This document shows, piece after piece, positions 12,301-21,048 of a stretch of 64,000 nt of DNA. How positions within the stretch are numbered: the first letter of the stretch is position 1; each line of letters begins with the position of its first letter. The stretch is taken from positions 12,430,514 through 12,494,513 of the forward strand of contig OY744609.1 of NCBI GenBank assembly GCA_963556255.1, given 5' to 3'. A model generated the notes under the pieces. The model saw only the letters and a list, made by a program, of their open reading frames with translations. It had not been told where the DNA came from and did no database searches. This stretch comes from Allolobophora icterica (lineage: Eukaryota; Annelida; Clitellata; Crassiclitellata; Lumbricidae). The position numbers and the translations under genes are program-made.

Positions 12301-15300
12301 AACAACATCTGGTCATCCAGATACAACGTCAGGTATAATGCAATGATCATTTGCCTAAAATATCTTCTGGTATTCAAAAGCAAGCCACACACCTCATCTG
12401 AGCGGCTCTTTGTTCGTTTTGAGGTGGCATCCAAATCCCAAATCGACAAAGGTCTGCCGTCTGACGTGAAAGTCCTTGACGTCAGCTGCTCAGCGTCTGC
12501 TTGACGGGCTGAGAATTTCAAGCCCCCACCCTTGTCATCGATCGTTGACCTCCACCTTCCACGACCCCTCGACCCAGTGCCATGCGGATAGTTCGGAACA
12601 TGGAAATGCCCTCCGTAACCAGTTTGAAGCGCTGTTCTAGACTTCGTTGACACGGTGGATTTCTTTCTCTCACCCCAAGACTGTTTCACTCCCTTCTTGA
12701 ACATTGCTGCAGCCCGCAGTTCGGTAAATCCGATGGCCCTGGATGACCAGGCATTTGGCCGGATCCTTTTGTTGTGCAGCATCCGACGTTGACTGAAAAG
12801 CTGGTGGCACTTTGATGTTCGTCCCGCATTGGCCTTAATGCGGCGTTGAACGCGGGGGCGAGTTATTGGAAAACGACGATCTACCACAGAACAGCACGAA
12901 TACATTCAAACATGCATGTCTTTATGTATGTACAATGCTTTGTACATCTGGGTATTTTTATAGCACCTTTTAAATCACTAAGACAGAAGGCAATCACTAC
13001 TACAGACAGCAAGAGAATTATAATCCATAAAGAATAATTTTTATTATCGTTATTACTATAATTATTATAAATTTATTATTATTATTGCTACTACCAGTGC
13101 TATTATTTTAACTGTTATTATCATACTTTGCCCATGGTACAGGCAATCACTCACGAACAAAAACTTATTATAGGTGTAAGAACGATATTAATAATTCATC
13201 TTAACTTCTGTTGGTGTTATTACCATCCTCATTTATGTTACTCCTAATTAGATAACCATTGTATGATTGAAAACGACTGCTAAAATGTGTAGCTAGTGAT
13301 GAATACAGTTACACAAAAACAGTTACACAAAGACAGTTACACAGACAGTTAAACAAAGACAGTTACACAAAGACAGTTACACAAAGACAGTTACACAAAG
13401 ACAGTTACACATTTACACAAAGACAGTTACACAAAGACAGTTACACATTTACACAAAGACAGTTACACATTTACACAAAGACAGTTACACAAAGACAGTT
13501 ACACATTTACACAAAGACAGTACCACAAAGACAGTTACACATTTACACAAAGACAGTTACACAAAGACATTTACACAAAGACAGTTACACAAAGACAGTT
13601 ACACAAAGACAGTTACACAAAGACTGTTACACAAAGACATTGATCTTTCCGCAGTCTTACCTGACACTGGTTCTCCGCGTTCGCTCTTGTTATCCTACAG
13701 ACAGATTTATTATTCGATTATAATTTCACAGAAACACAAGAAGCAAATTTTAAACTATACATTTAGTTAACTGCAGTGCTACAAAACTTCAGTCTACAAT
13801 CCACCAATTTGTCAACTGCAGTGCTACAAGAGAAAAATTAAAATCTGCCAATTTGTCAAAGGCAGCTAAATGCTAATGTGGCCAACCGTAGGAAAGTCCT
13901 TTCTAACTTTCTTCCAATACAAACTGCACCAGAGATCCATTATACCATGCTTCATTGCAACATGAATTCTGATAAAACACAATTAGGACATGGATTCCAT
14001 AATTAGTTTGGCCATAGAAAGGTTGGTCAGTCACCTCGTAAGAGGTAAAACAGGAAGGTGACCTGACCGACGTTCCAGGACGGAGGTGCGGGCCCGGCCT
14101 GGGCTGACCAACCAAAGACCTCCGTGCCCACCTTCTCGCGGTGCGAACCGTTAGTACCCTCCCCAAGGGGAGGCGAACGAACGGGCACGGCAGGCAAAAC
14201 CAGAGGAAGGCAATGGCAAACCACCTCTGTAAATCTGCCAAGAAAACTGTCATGGAAGACAAAACTCATGGAAAAACGATAATCACTGATGGCGAGACAC
14301 CCAGGCCAGAGAGTGATTCAAGAGCTACTGGGGAAGAGCTGAAGGATGATCTGGTGAAGAGACGGCATCATGAAGTAACGGCATTAAACCCGCAAGGAAG
14401 TGCAGTAACTGATTCAGTCGAGGAACACCAGCTCAACCTGAGCTGTAAAACCCAGCTGAGACTGGGGACATGGAATGTCCGGAGCATGCAGATAGGGAAG
14501 CTAGAGGTGATAAAACGAGAGATGAAGCGTTTGGGGCTGGCGGTGCTGGGCCTGAGTGAGACTCGATGGCAGGGGCAGGGACACTTTAATTCTGGGGAGT
14601 ACAGAGTGATGATGTCAGGACCAAGCGATAGCAGAAGGAATGGTGTGGCAATGGTCTGCGACAAGAGGAGTGCAGCAGCAATACTGGGCTACGACACGGT
14701 TAATGATCGAATCATGAGCGTAAGGTTCAGGGGGAAAGTGATTAACACTACTGTCATCCAGGTGTATGCACCTACGTCGACGGCGGACGAGAAAGATCGA
14801 GAAAGTTTCTACAATGAGCTACAGAGGAAGATAGATGGAGTTCCAAAAGGCGACACTTTGGTGATCATGGGGGACTTCAATGCAAAGGTAGGGAGATCGG
14901 ACAAGATCGAGTCAGCGATTGGAAGACATGGGCTGGGAAAACGGAACGATGCAGGAGAAAGGCTCATCGACTTTTGTGAGACAAATGAACTGAGGATCAT
15001 GAACACATGCTTTGAGAAGACAAAGAGAAGATTATACACCTGGACTTCGCCGGATGGGAAACACAAAAATCAAATAGACTATGTGATGGTAAAACAGAGA
15101 TGGAAGAGCATGGTGAGGGATGTACAAACGAGACCGGGAGCGGATTGTGGATCGGATCATGAACTGCTGGTGGCTACCCTTAAGTTGAAACTTAAGAGAC
15201 TCAAATTGGGGGAACGCCTGACTAGATACGAGTGCAAAGGGATCATTCCTGAGTACAGGGACGAGATAAAGAACCGATTTGAGGCACTGATTTTGGTTGA

Positions 15301-18300
15301 AGCGACTAGTGCTGATGATATGTGGGAAGGAATGAAGAAGGTGATACAGGAGGAAGCGAACATTCACGTACCAAAAAGACAAAAGAAGAAGATATCACCG
15401 TGGTTATCGTCGGATGCAATCAAGATAGCAGAAGAAAGGAGAAGTGTGAGAACAGCAGGAAACAAAGACCTAGTCAAGGTGCTGAACGGGAGATTTCAGA
15501 AGCAGGCAAGGAAGGATAAAGAAAGATACTTGAACGATCGATGCAAAGAAATGGAAGAACAGGGAAAAAAGGGAAGAACTAGAGAGATGTTTGCGGAAAT
15601 GAGGAAAATCACTGGCAAGTTCACACCACGGAACGGCTCATTAAGAAACGGGAATGGCGGAATAATATGCGATAAAGAGGAAGCAAAGAACAGGTGGAGG
15701 GAATATACGGAAAATCTCTACAAGATCGATGACAGAGTGGAGGAAAACGAAGAAGCGATCACAACTGATTACGTCAAGGAACCAAAGATCATGGAAGCAG
15801 AGGTGGAATGGGCAATTACACAAATCAGAGATAACAAGACCCCAGGAGCAGACGAAATCCCTATTGAGCTGATCAAAGCAGCTGGAGATGGAGTGATAAG
15901 AGAGATAACAATTCTGTGTAATCTGATTTGGGAGACTGAGGAGTGGCCGAAGGACTGGCAAACATCGATCTTTATACCCATCTTTAAAAAAGGGGATGCT
16001 AAGGAATGCGAGAACTACAGAACCATTGCGCTAATATCTCATACGAGCAAGATACTCCTAAAGATTATCCACAAAAGGATGGAAGACACGATAGAGAGAG
16101 AGCTGCCGGCAAATCAAGCAGGATTTAGAAAAGGGAGAGGCACAAGAGACCATATTGCAAACCTAAGATGGATAATGGAAAGGCAGAGGGAATATGGACA
16201 AGAGGTACATCTTTGTTTTATAGATTACAGCAAGGCATTCGACTGCGTTGATCATGCTCTGCTGTGGAAAACACTGAGTGAAATGGGCATACCCATGCAT
16301 CTGATAACTCTCCTCAAGAACCTGTATGGCAATCAGGTGGCGGTGGTCAGGACAGAACATGGCGACACTTCAAGTTTTCGAATAAAGAAAGGGGTCAGAC
16401 AGGGATGTATACTATCACCATACCTATTCATTCTATATGCAGAAAGGATAATGAGGGAGGCAGGTTTTGATGATGAGGCGGAGGGTGTGAGGATAGCTGG
16501 AAGGATAGTGAACAATTTAAGGTATGCGGACGACACAACACTGCTGGCGGAAAAAAAAAGGAGAAACTGAAGGATAACATCAGAAGGCTAAAATGTGCTA
16601 GCGAGAAAGCAGGAATGTACTTTAATATAAAAAAGACGAAGATAATGACCACTGAGAAATGGAGTTATTTTGAGGTAGATGGAGAGGAGATAGAGGTGGT
16701 ATCAAGCTTCTGTTTCTTGGGGGCCATGATGGAGAGTGAAGGTGGATGCGAACGAGAAATACGACGGAGAATTACATTGGGGAAGACGGCAACGCAGGGA
16801 CTGGAAAAAATATGGAAGGACAAATCAGTGAGTTTGGGAACGAAGACAAGAATTGTTAAAGCAATGATCTTACCAGTGGTGCTTTACGGATGCGAAACAT
16901 GGACAAAAACCAAGGCATTGGAGAAGAAAATTGAGGCATGTGAAATGTGGATCTGGAGGAAAATGTTGAGGGTTTCTTGGACTGAGAAGAGAACTAACGA
17001 GGATATCCTGGAAGAAATAGGACACTGGAGAGGGAGTTTGACGTTGGGGCAGAGAGCGTCCAGGCAGAAGATGTCATACTTTGGACACGTGATGCGTGCA
17101 GATGGGCTGGAAAAGGAGATGATGTTGGCGTGTGGGGAGGGCAGAAGGAGGAGAGGACGACCAAGGAGGAGATGGATGGACGAGATACAGGAGGCATTGA
17201 AGATGAACATCTCGGAGCTGAGAGAGGCAACGAGAAATCGGAGCACATGGAGAAGGTTGACCATGACAGTCGCTAGGATTCAACGAATCGACAGCACAAG
17301 GTGACAAGGTGATAGAAATTAACCTCATTGTAACACAATCTCACTATAAGGTGGTTCTTATTATGATTCCCAAAGAAATTCTTGTGAGTTCCTGGCTACT
17401 CAAGACAATTCAGGCATGTAATGTAACCTAATACATAATGGTTGCTGGGCATTTCTCTTTGTTCTGCCCAGCCACTTTTTTGTTTCATTCTTTAGAGTTT
17501 TCTCTTTCAAACTGCTTACCCACAATAGGCTTTCTCTAGGTTTTAGTGGGCTGATCAGGAAGTTGACTTGGTTTTGTGCATGTATCATTAGAGACCAAAG
17601 CTACTAGTGTTGCTAATTAATAATAACAATGGACTAACATACGTCCCTGATTACTACACTGCTACGTCATAACATAAACATTTATGATTCACAAATATCA
17701 AGTGTACAATCAGCAAGGCACTGAAAACCTGGACACTTGCTTGTTCACTTCTACAATCTGACATCATCCTGGTGTTAATCATTTGATTACCTGGTCAGTG
17801 GTTTCTGAGAAGCTTTTGATCTTCTTCAGTCTTGTCAATTCCTCTTTCACTTCCATCTTAGTTATCTGCATATGAACCATCTAACAAGAACATTGAAAAC
17901 ACAAATAACACACAATCATTGCCAGTACTGTTATTACTTACTTTGCTCAAGGTATCTATTAAGTTATCAGCTTAAAACCAAGTAAGAAGCACAGTCCCTT
18001 AACACTTTAACAACACGAGTATACTAAAAGCAACTGGGAAACCAATGCAGCTCATCGTTAAAGTTTTAAGCCATACTGAGAGGCAGCCATGGGCAAGAAG
18101 TGTTAGCAACTTCATTTCCTTAGCCTCAGCATATGAGGCTAAGCACCTTTATAAGTTATCTTATAGAGGTGCTATATAAATGCTCTGAATGAATGAATAA
18201 ATGGATGAATGAATGCTAGTATCATGCAAAACAGGGTCTGCATTAAAAATTGTTCTGATTAAACTTTCTATGCACAGACCTGAAGAACCCGTTCTTCTCT

Positions 18301-21048
18301 CGTGAGGAGTTTGGAGTCGATAAAGAGACTGTCGCTGCACTGGCTCTGTCTTTTATCAGTGATGAAGCCGACAGTGTTGGCAATTTCATTCAACATTCTC
18401 GGCTGCCTCGAGGTCTTTTTCTTGCTTTTATCAGCGAAAGCGCCAAAGTCTTCAGTTTTGCAGTCTGCTGGATCCTTCTCTGATCTGCTTGTACTTGTTT
18501 CGGAAAAAGTATCACAAGACTTGTCTCCCCAAGAACTTTCACTACTTGAATGGCCTCCATCGCATTCGCTGCCTCTTGCAAGATTGTAATTAGTTCTAAA
18601 ATCTGTCGAAAGAACGTCATCCACTTTTTGAGTTTCGAAAGGACTGCAGCGTTTTCGTGCAATGCAGGAGTCGTCCAAATCCTTTGTTACAGAGGCATGA
18701 GACCTGTCGGTGACATTCATTGACGGGCATAACCTATCTTGTGGAAGAAGTGTCGATGCACTTGGAAAACATTCGCTGGTCCCCGAGATGGATGTACAGG
18801 GCAACATTGCATTTTCTGAGATTCTACTGTCACCAAAATATACAGACGTTCCTAGTTCTGATGAAGATGGAAGCAACTTGGAAGAGGTGCCTGTCAGTTT
18901 GGTTTCGTTTAAACTTGTCGTTTGACTAATATCTACGGGATAACATGAGGTCTCTGCATTGCATTGTGAAACACCTGTTTTGGTTGTACTGGCTAGGTGT
19001 GTTTGACAAGTGTCAAGATTTGCAACACCTATTTCACGATACGTGCCAACAGATTGATACGTGCCAACAGATTCAAATACACTATCGCCCTTAGAAGATG
19101 TATCATTACCAAAATCATGTACAAAGTTGCCGTAACCGAAACAGACACCTGAAACTCTCGAATCCTTGCTGCCTGTCACGTCTCCGTCTGTAGCACTGTT
19201 AACTTCCATCAAGTCATTGTTTGCGCATACTTTGACAACATTCTCGCTCTTGCTCGTCGGATTCCTTTCTACAGATTTACCGTCGCTCTTCAAATAGTCA
19301 TGGTCACGAAAGTAATTTGCTAATGGTTCAATTAGTCCTTCCTGGCCAGATTTTGGTCTGACATTCGTTTGCTGCACGATATTTGTTTCAAGTAAAGCAT
19401 TTGTTTCCTGTAGCGTATCCGCTTCTAACCTACCCAACGCATCCTTGACGGCACTTTGAATTTCAGTAAACTCTGCGTCGGTTTCATCATTTGTGAGCAT
19501 TTTTGCCGATTCATATACATCATTGTCTGAAACCTTAGTTGGTATCTGCAAACTCATGTCAGCATGAAGATCGTTCACGGATTCCATCGTGTCGTCTGTA
19601 GTCATTGGAGATTCGACAAAACCTTCATCACAGCAATCAGGAAAAGCCTCTGAATCAGATTTGCTGACTGGAGACGACAAGTTGTTCAAGTTCTTGCTGG
19701 AAGTGTAGTAATATTGCAATTGTCTGTAGGCATTGTCCCCCATCATCAACACATAGGTATCTACATTTGCATCATCACAGACACCTTCACTGCCTTTTAA
19801 ATTCGTACTGTCATTCAGACCCCTCTGATCTGCTTTTTCCTCAGCATAGCCACGATCTTTGGCCAGCACGACTCCATTTGTTACAGAGCTACTCGACTCA
19901 TTTTCAGAAACAGATGTCCGCGATATGTGGCTTAACGAAACATTCGAACGGTTTACAGAAGACACGAGATCACAGACACCTGAATGCACATCCTCGGGAT
20001 GAGACACTTTCGCCAGCGTAGATCCACAACACACCGATAAGCTAGAATTGTTGCTGGAGTTATAATTCGCCGTTACTGCATCGAAAGGTGAACTAAACAG
20101 AGGAATTTCACCCGCATCGCTTAGACATTCCATCTCGACATCAGCATCTGGTGAATGACACTTGAAATTGTTCAACAAATAACCGCTCCCTAAAACAGGA
20201 GCTGTCGCTGTCCGACTATGCTGTGTCGCGTCGCTCGGCGAATTTTTGCCTACTACAGAATTCGTGTCATGGTCCGTTCTGATTGTTTTTTGCTTAGGCT
20301 TGGTCTGAGCTGTATGATGTTTGCTTTGAGCAGTGCTCAGGACAACATCTGGAACGGGAAAATGGTCTAAAAACGAACGTCCATCCGGCACCTTCCCAAC
20401 ACCATGTCCTAGATCCGCACCAACTGAACCGAGATCCGAAGTGCGGCTTTTAGAAAAAGACTCGGTAGCTCTACCTCGAGATTCAGTCCGGCTGTGTTTT
20501 ACTTTAAGTAAATCTGACCCACCACAAGCGTCTGACTGTTTTCGCCGATCTTGCACATTTGCAATGTCCACTGTTTTAGTTGTCGTTGAAACCTTTAAGA
20601 GACATAACGGTTCAGAATGTGAATTGGTCTCACCGGGAAACTCTACTGCTCGCTTCTGAAACGCTTTCGGCTGATTCGTGGAAGGACGTTCCGACACAGA
20701 GTTCGTTTTCGTACTTAAAGACGCAACCGCTGTGACACTTGTGTCTCTGCAATGTACAGATAATCTCGAACTCTGAACAGAATTGTCGCTACCCTTGTCG
20801 CACGTGACAGCTCTACTCGCACACAAAGGTGGCGTTGAAAAGTTGGTGGAAATCGAACGTGGCGCAGCAACAACAGTTTTTGCAGAATTTGAAGCAGTCA
20901 AGTTAATAGTAGATGACTCTCCAGTTTGATGAAGAAGGCACGCATTTTCAAGTACAGCAGAACCACCCTGACCAGTATTTAGTGACCGACAAGATACCTC
21001 AGAAGTCCTTAGAGCATCATGCTGACTTTTCTGATCAGTGTTTTCTCC
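9319..21048 (-). CDS. BCOR: BCOR/BCORL1-like Polycomb PRC1.1 corepressor (partial, eight exons)
   Basis: Minus-strand exons: 21048-18280, 17865-17791, 13694-13661, 12880-12393, 11904-11722, 11158-10989, 10212-10067 and 9393-9319. All junctions are GT-AG and the reading frame stays consistent through every join. The conserved part is the ankyrin block (GETVLHKAARLGY, DNAGYTPLHESC, RRPIHEAVDSDSLEMVRLLLSAGAD, TYSGKT), which aligns repeat by repeat with vertebrate BCOR and BCORL1 (GET-x-x-x-x-AARLGY, DNAGY-x-ALHEAC, R-PLHDAV, VRLLLSYGAD, TYSGRT). It is followed by YLDDLNAGKDGD, matching the ankyrin-PUFD linker. BCOR scaffolds the nuclear PRC1.1 complex (PCGF1, RING1, KDM2B), which ubiquitinates H2A. 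The N-terminal exons and the PUFD domain that binds PCGF1 were not found. The family assignment is strong; BCOR versus BCORL1 cannot be decided, as invertebrates usually have one gene. Confidence 0.85.
10067..10212 (-). CDS. BCOR: BCOR-like exon: third ankyrin repeat
   Basis: A 146-nt exon with a TTTCTTTTAG acceptor and an AAAG|GTTTGA donor. It encodes PIHEAVDSDSLEMVRLLLSA, GADINLTTYSGKT and a helical EMKEFIK end. The TYSGKT motif after the last ankyrin loop is a BCOR family hallmark. Confidence 0.85.
10989..11158 (-). CDS. BCOR: BCOR-like exon: second ankyrin repeat
   Basis: A 170-nt exon between a TTCTCTACAG acceptor and a CGTAG|GTAGGT donor. It encodes DIVLWCCQ, then the canonical ankyrin unit DNAGYTPLHESC and IARYLLHYGASINVASGVDG. 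It continues in frame from the previous exon, which ends in LGYP. Confidence 0.85.
11722..11904 (-). CDS. BCOR: BCOR-like exon: entry to the ankyrin domain
   Basis: A 61-codon, phase 0-0 exon. Its first half is polar linker. The end, LIACHNTGETVLHKAARLGY, is the first ankyrin unit and aligns with the GET-x-x-x-x-AARLGY entry motif of vertebrate BCOR. The acceptor is GTTTCAG after a TG repeat; the donor is CCA|GTGAGG. Confidence 0.82.
12393..12880 (-). CDS. BCOR: BCOR-like exon: basic low-complexity region
   Basis: A 488-nt exon that starts after GTGGTAG and ends GATGAG|GTGTGT. It encodes about 163 residues rich in Arg, Lys, Ser and Gly, with short stretches such as KKGVKQSWGERKKS and PHGTGSRGRGRWRS. 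No domain was recognised. Its membership follows from phase: it joins the 34-nt exon upstream and the ankyrin entry exon downstream without frame conflict. Confidence 0.7.
13305..13640. repeat. 14-bp minisatellite (ACACAAAGACAGTT)n
   Basis: A tandem array of an ACACAAAGACAGTT unit, with interspersed short ACACATTT variant units that give a partial higher-order pattern. It lies in a BCOR-like intron and stops about 20 bp from the downstream splice donor of the 34-nt microexon at 13661-13694. The near-identical units rule out a CRISPR array because there are no variable spacers. Confidence 0.9.
13661..13694 (-). CDS. BCOR: BCOR-like 34-nt microexon
   Basis: The minus strand shows CTGTCTGTAG, then 34 nt encoding DNKSERGEPVS, then GTAAGA. 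Phases fit both neighbours: zero at entry, one at exit, completing an Asp codon with the next exon. The call rests on strong splice consensus and phase, not on conservation. Confidence 0.6.
14141..16570 (+). CDS. LINE ORF: endonuclease and reverse transcriptase
   Basis: This ORF of about 809 codons opens with a basic leader, then the endonuclease domain from about residue 107: LGTWNVRSM, LSETRW, VQVYAPT-like, GDFNAKVG and a terminal SDHELL, containing the conserved Asn, Glu, Asp and His positions of APE nucleases. The reverse transcriptase follows from about residue 610: PIFKKGD, NYRTIALISH, QAGFRKGRGT, DYSKAFDCVDH, KGVRQGCILSPYLF and the catalytic YADD near the end. It nicks target DNA and copies its RNA in the nucleus. 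The frame is lost in the poly(A) run right after YADD, ending early at TGA. The true start is uncertain. Confidence 0.85.
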   Translation: MRTVSTLPKGRRTNGHGRQNQRKAMANHLCKSAKKTVMEDKTHGKTIITDGETPRPESDSRATGEELKDDLVKRRHHEVTALNPQGSAVTDSVEEHQLNLSCKTQLRLGTWNVRSMQIGKLEVIKREMKRLGLAVLGLSETRWQGQGHFNSGEYRVMMSGPSDSRRNGVAMVCDKRSAAAILGYDTVNDRIMSVRFRGKVINTTVIQVYAPTSTADEKDRESFYNELQRKIDGVPKGDTLVIMGDFNAKVGRSDKIESAIGRHGLGKRNDAGERLIDFCETNELRIMNTCFEKTKRRLYTWTSPDGKHKNQIDYVMVKQRWKSMVRDVQTRPGADCGSDHELLVATLKLKLKRLKLGERLTRYECKGIIPEYRDEIKNRFEALILVEATSADDMWEGMKKVIQEEANIHVPKRQKKKISPWLSSDAIKIAEERRSVRTAGNKDLVKVLNGRFQKQARKDKERYLNDRCKEMEEQGKKGRTREMFAEMRKITGKFTPRNGSLRNGNGGIICDKEEAKNRWREYTENLYKIDDRVEENEEAITTDYVKEPKIMEAEVEWAITQIRDNKTPGADEIPIELIKAAGDGVIREITILCNLIWETEEWPKDWQTSIFIPIFKKGDAKECENYRTIALISHTSKILLKIIHKRMEDTIERELPANQAGFRKGRGTRDHIANLRWIMERQREYGQEVHLCFIDYSKAFDCVDHALLWKTLSEMGIPMHLITLLKNLYGNQVAVVRTEHGDTSSFRIKKGVRQGCILSPYLFILYAERIMREAGFDDEAEGVRIAGRIVNNLRYADDTTLLAEKKRRN
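16615..17304 (+). pseudogene. LINE ORF continuation after frameshift (C-terminal domain)
   Basis: This frame continues the same polyprotein beyond the frameshift. It has KKTKIMTTEKW right after the palm, SSFCFLGAMM, PVVLYGCETWT, a W-RKMLRVSW motif, YFGHVMR and GRPRRRWMDEI, the usual RTE C-terminal order. It ends TGA at 17304. As a separate ORF it has no natural start; it is the displaced end of the LINE protein. The region is otherwise intact, which points to a recent copy or a homopolymer sequencing error. Confidence 0.8.
17791..17865 (-). CDS. BCOR: BCOR-like exon: short coiled-coil
   Basis: A 25-codon phase 0-0 exon (ATATGCAG acceptor, GACCAG|GTAATC donor) encoding ITKMEVKEELTRLKKIKSFS and a short tail. 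The charged heptad-like pattern continues the EERVLQ end of the large upstream exon and suggests a short helix. The frame fits on both sides. Confidence 0.72.
18001..18070 (+). repeat. miniature palindromic element (about 65 bp), copy a
   Basis: The ends are inverted: AACACTTTAACAACACGAG and CTCATCGTTAAAG, around a centre TACTAAAAGCAACTGGGAAA. The same structure recurs at 32152, 33387, 39443, 43484, 43590, 44451 and 57855. Confidence 0.7.
18280..21048 (-). CDS. BCOR: BCOR-like large exon (923 codons, disordered)
   Basis: The exon opens after CGATTTCAG (acceptor at 21049-21050) and ends TTCTTCAG|GTCTGT at 18280. It is phase 0 at both ends and open for 923 codons. The sequence is Ser/Thr/Asp-rich and low in hydrophobic residues, as expected for the long disordered N-terminal half of BCOR. 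No BCL6-binding or other motif was recognised. The frame has a TAG before the acceptor and no convincing initiator ATG, so at least one upstream exon must supply the start. Its assignment rests on frame-consistent joining to the ankyrin exons. Confidence 0.75.

Larger units (their letters stand above)
14021..17345 (+). mobile_element. BovB-like RTE LINE, nearly full length, in a BCOR-like intron
   Basis: The element sits on the strand opposite the host gene. Its GC-rich 5' segment starts near 14021, its coding region covers 14141-17304, and a short 3' tail follows. The protein order is APE-type endonuclease, reverse transcriptase, then a C-terminal W-RKMLRVSW and GRPRRRW domain, as in RTE elements of the BovB group. 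One frameshift in a nine-adenine run near 16550 splits the reading frame. Target duplications were not resolved, so exact ends are approximate. Confidence 0.85.

Noticed and set aside
13305..13640. CRISPR-like regular array
   Set aside because: Units are contiguous 14-bp repeats with no variable spacers, in an animal intron.
14368..17328. Minus-strand ORFs across the LINE
   Set aside because: Shadows of the plus-strand LINE protein; no motif and no codon pattern of their own.
18268..20901. Stand-alone 877-aa protein starting at 20901
   Set aside because: The start would be a TTG inside a frame that stays open upstream to an acceptor at 21049, and the end passes a good splice donor. It fits better as one exon of the BCOR-like gene.
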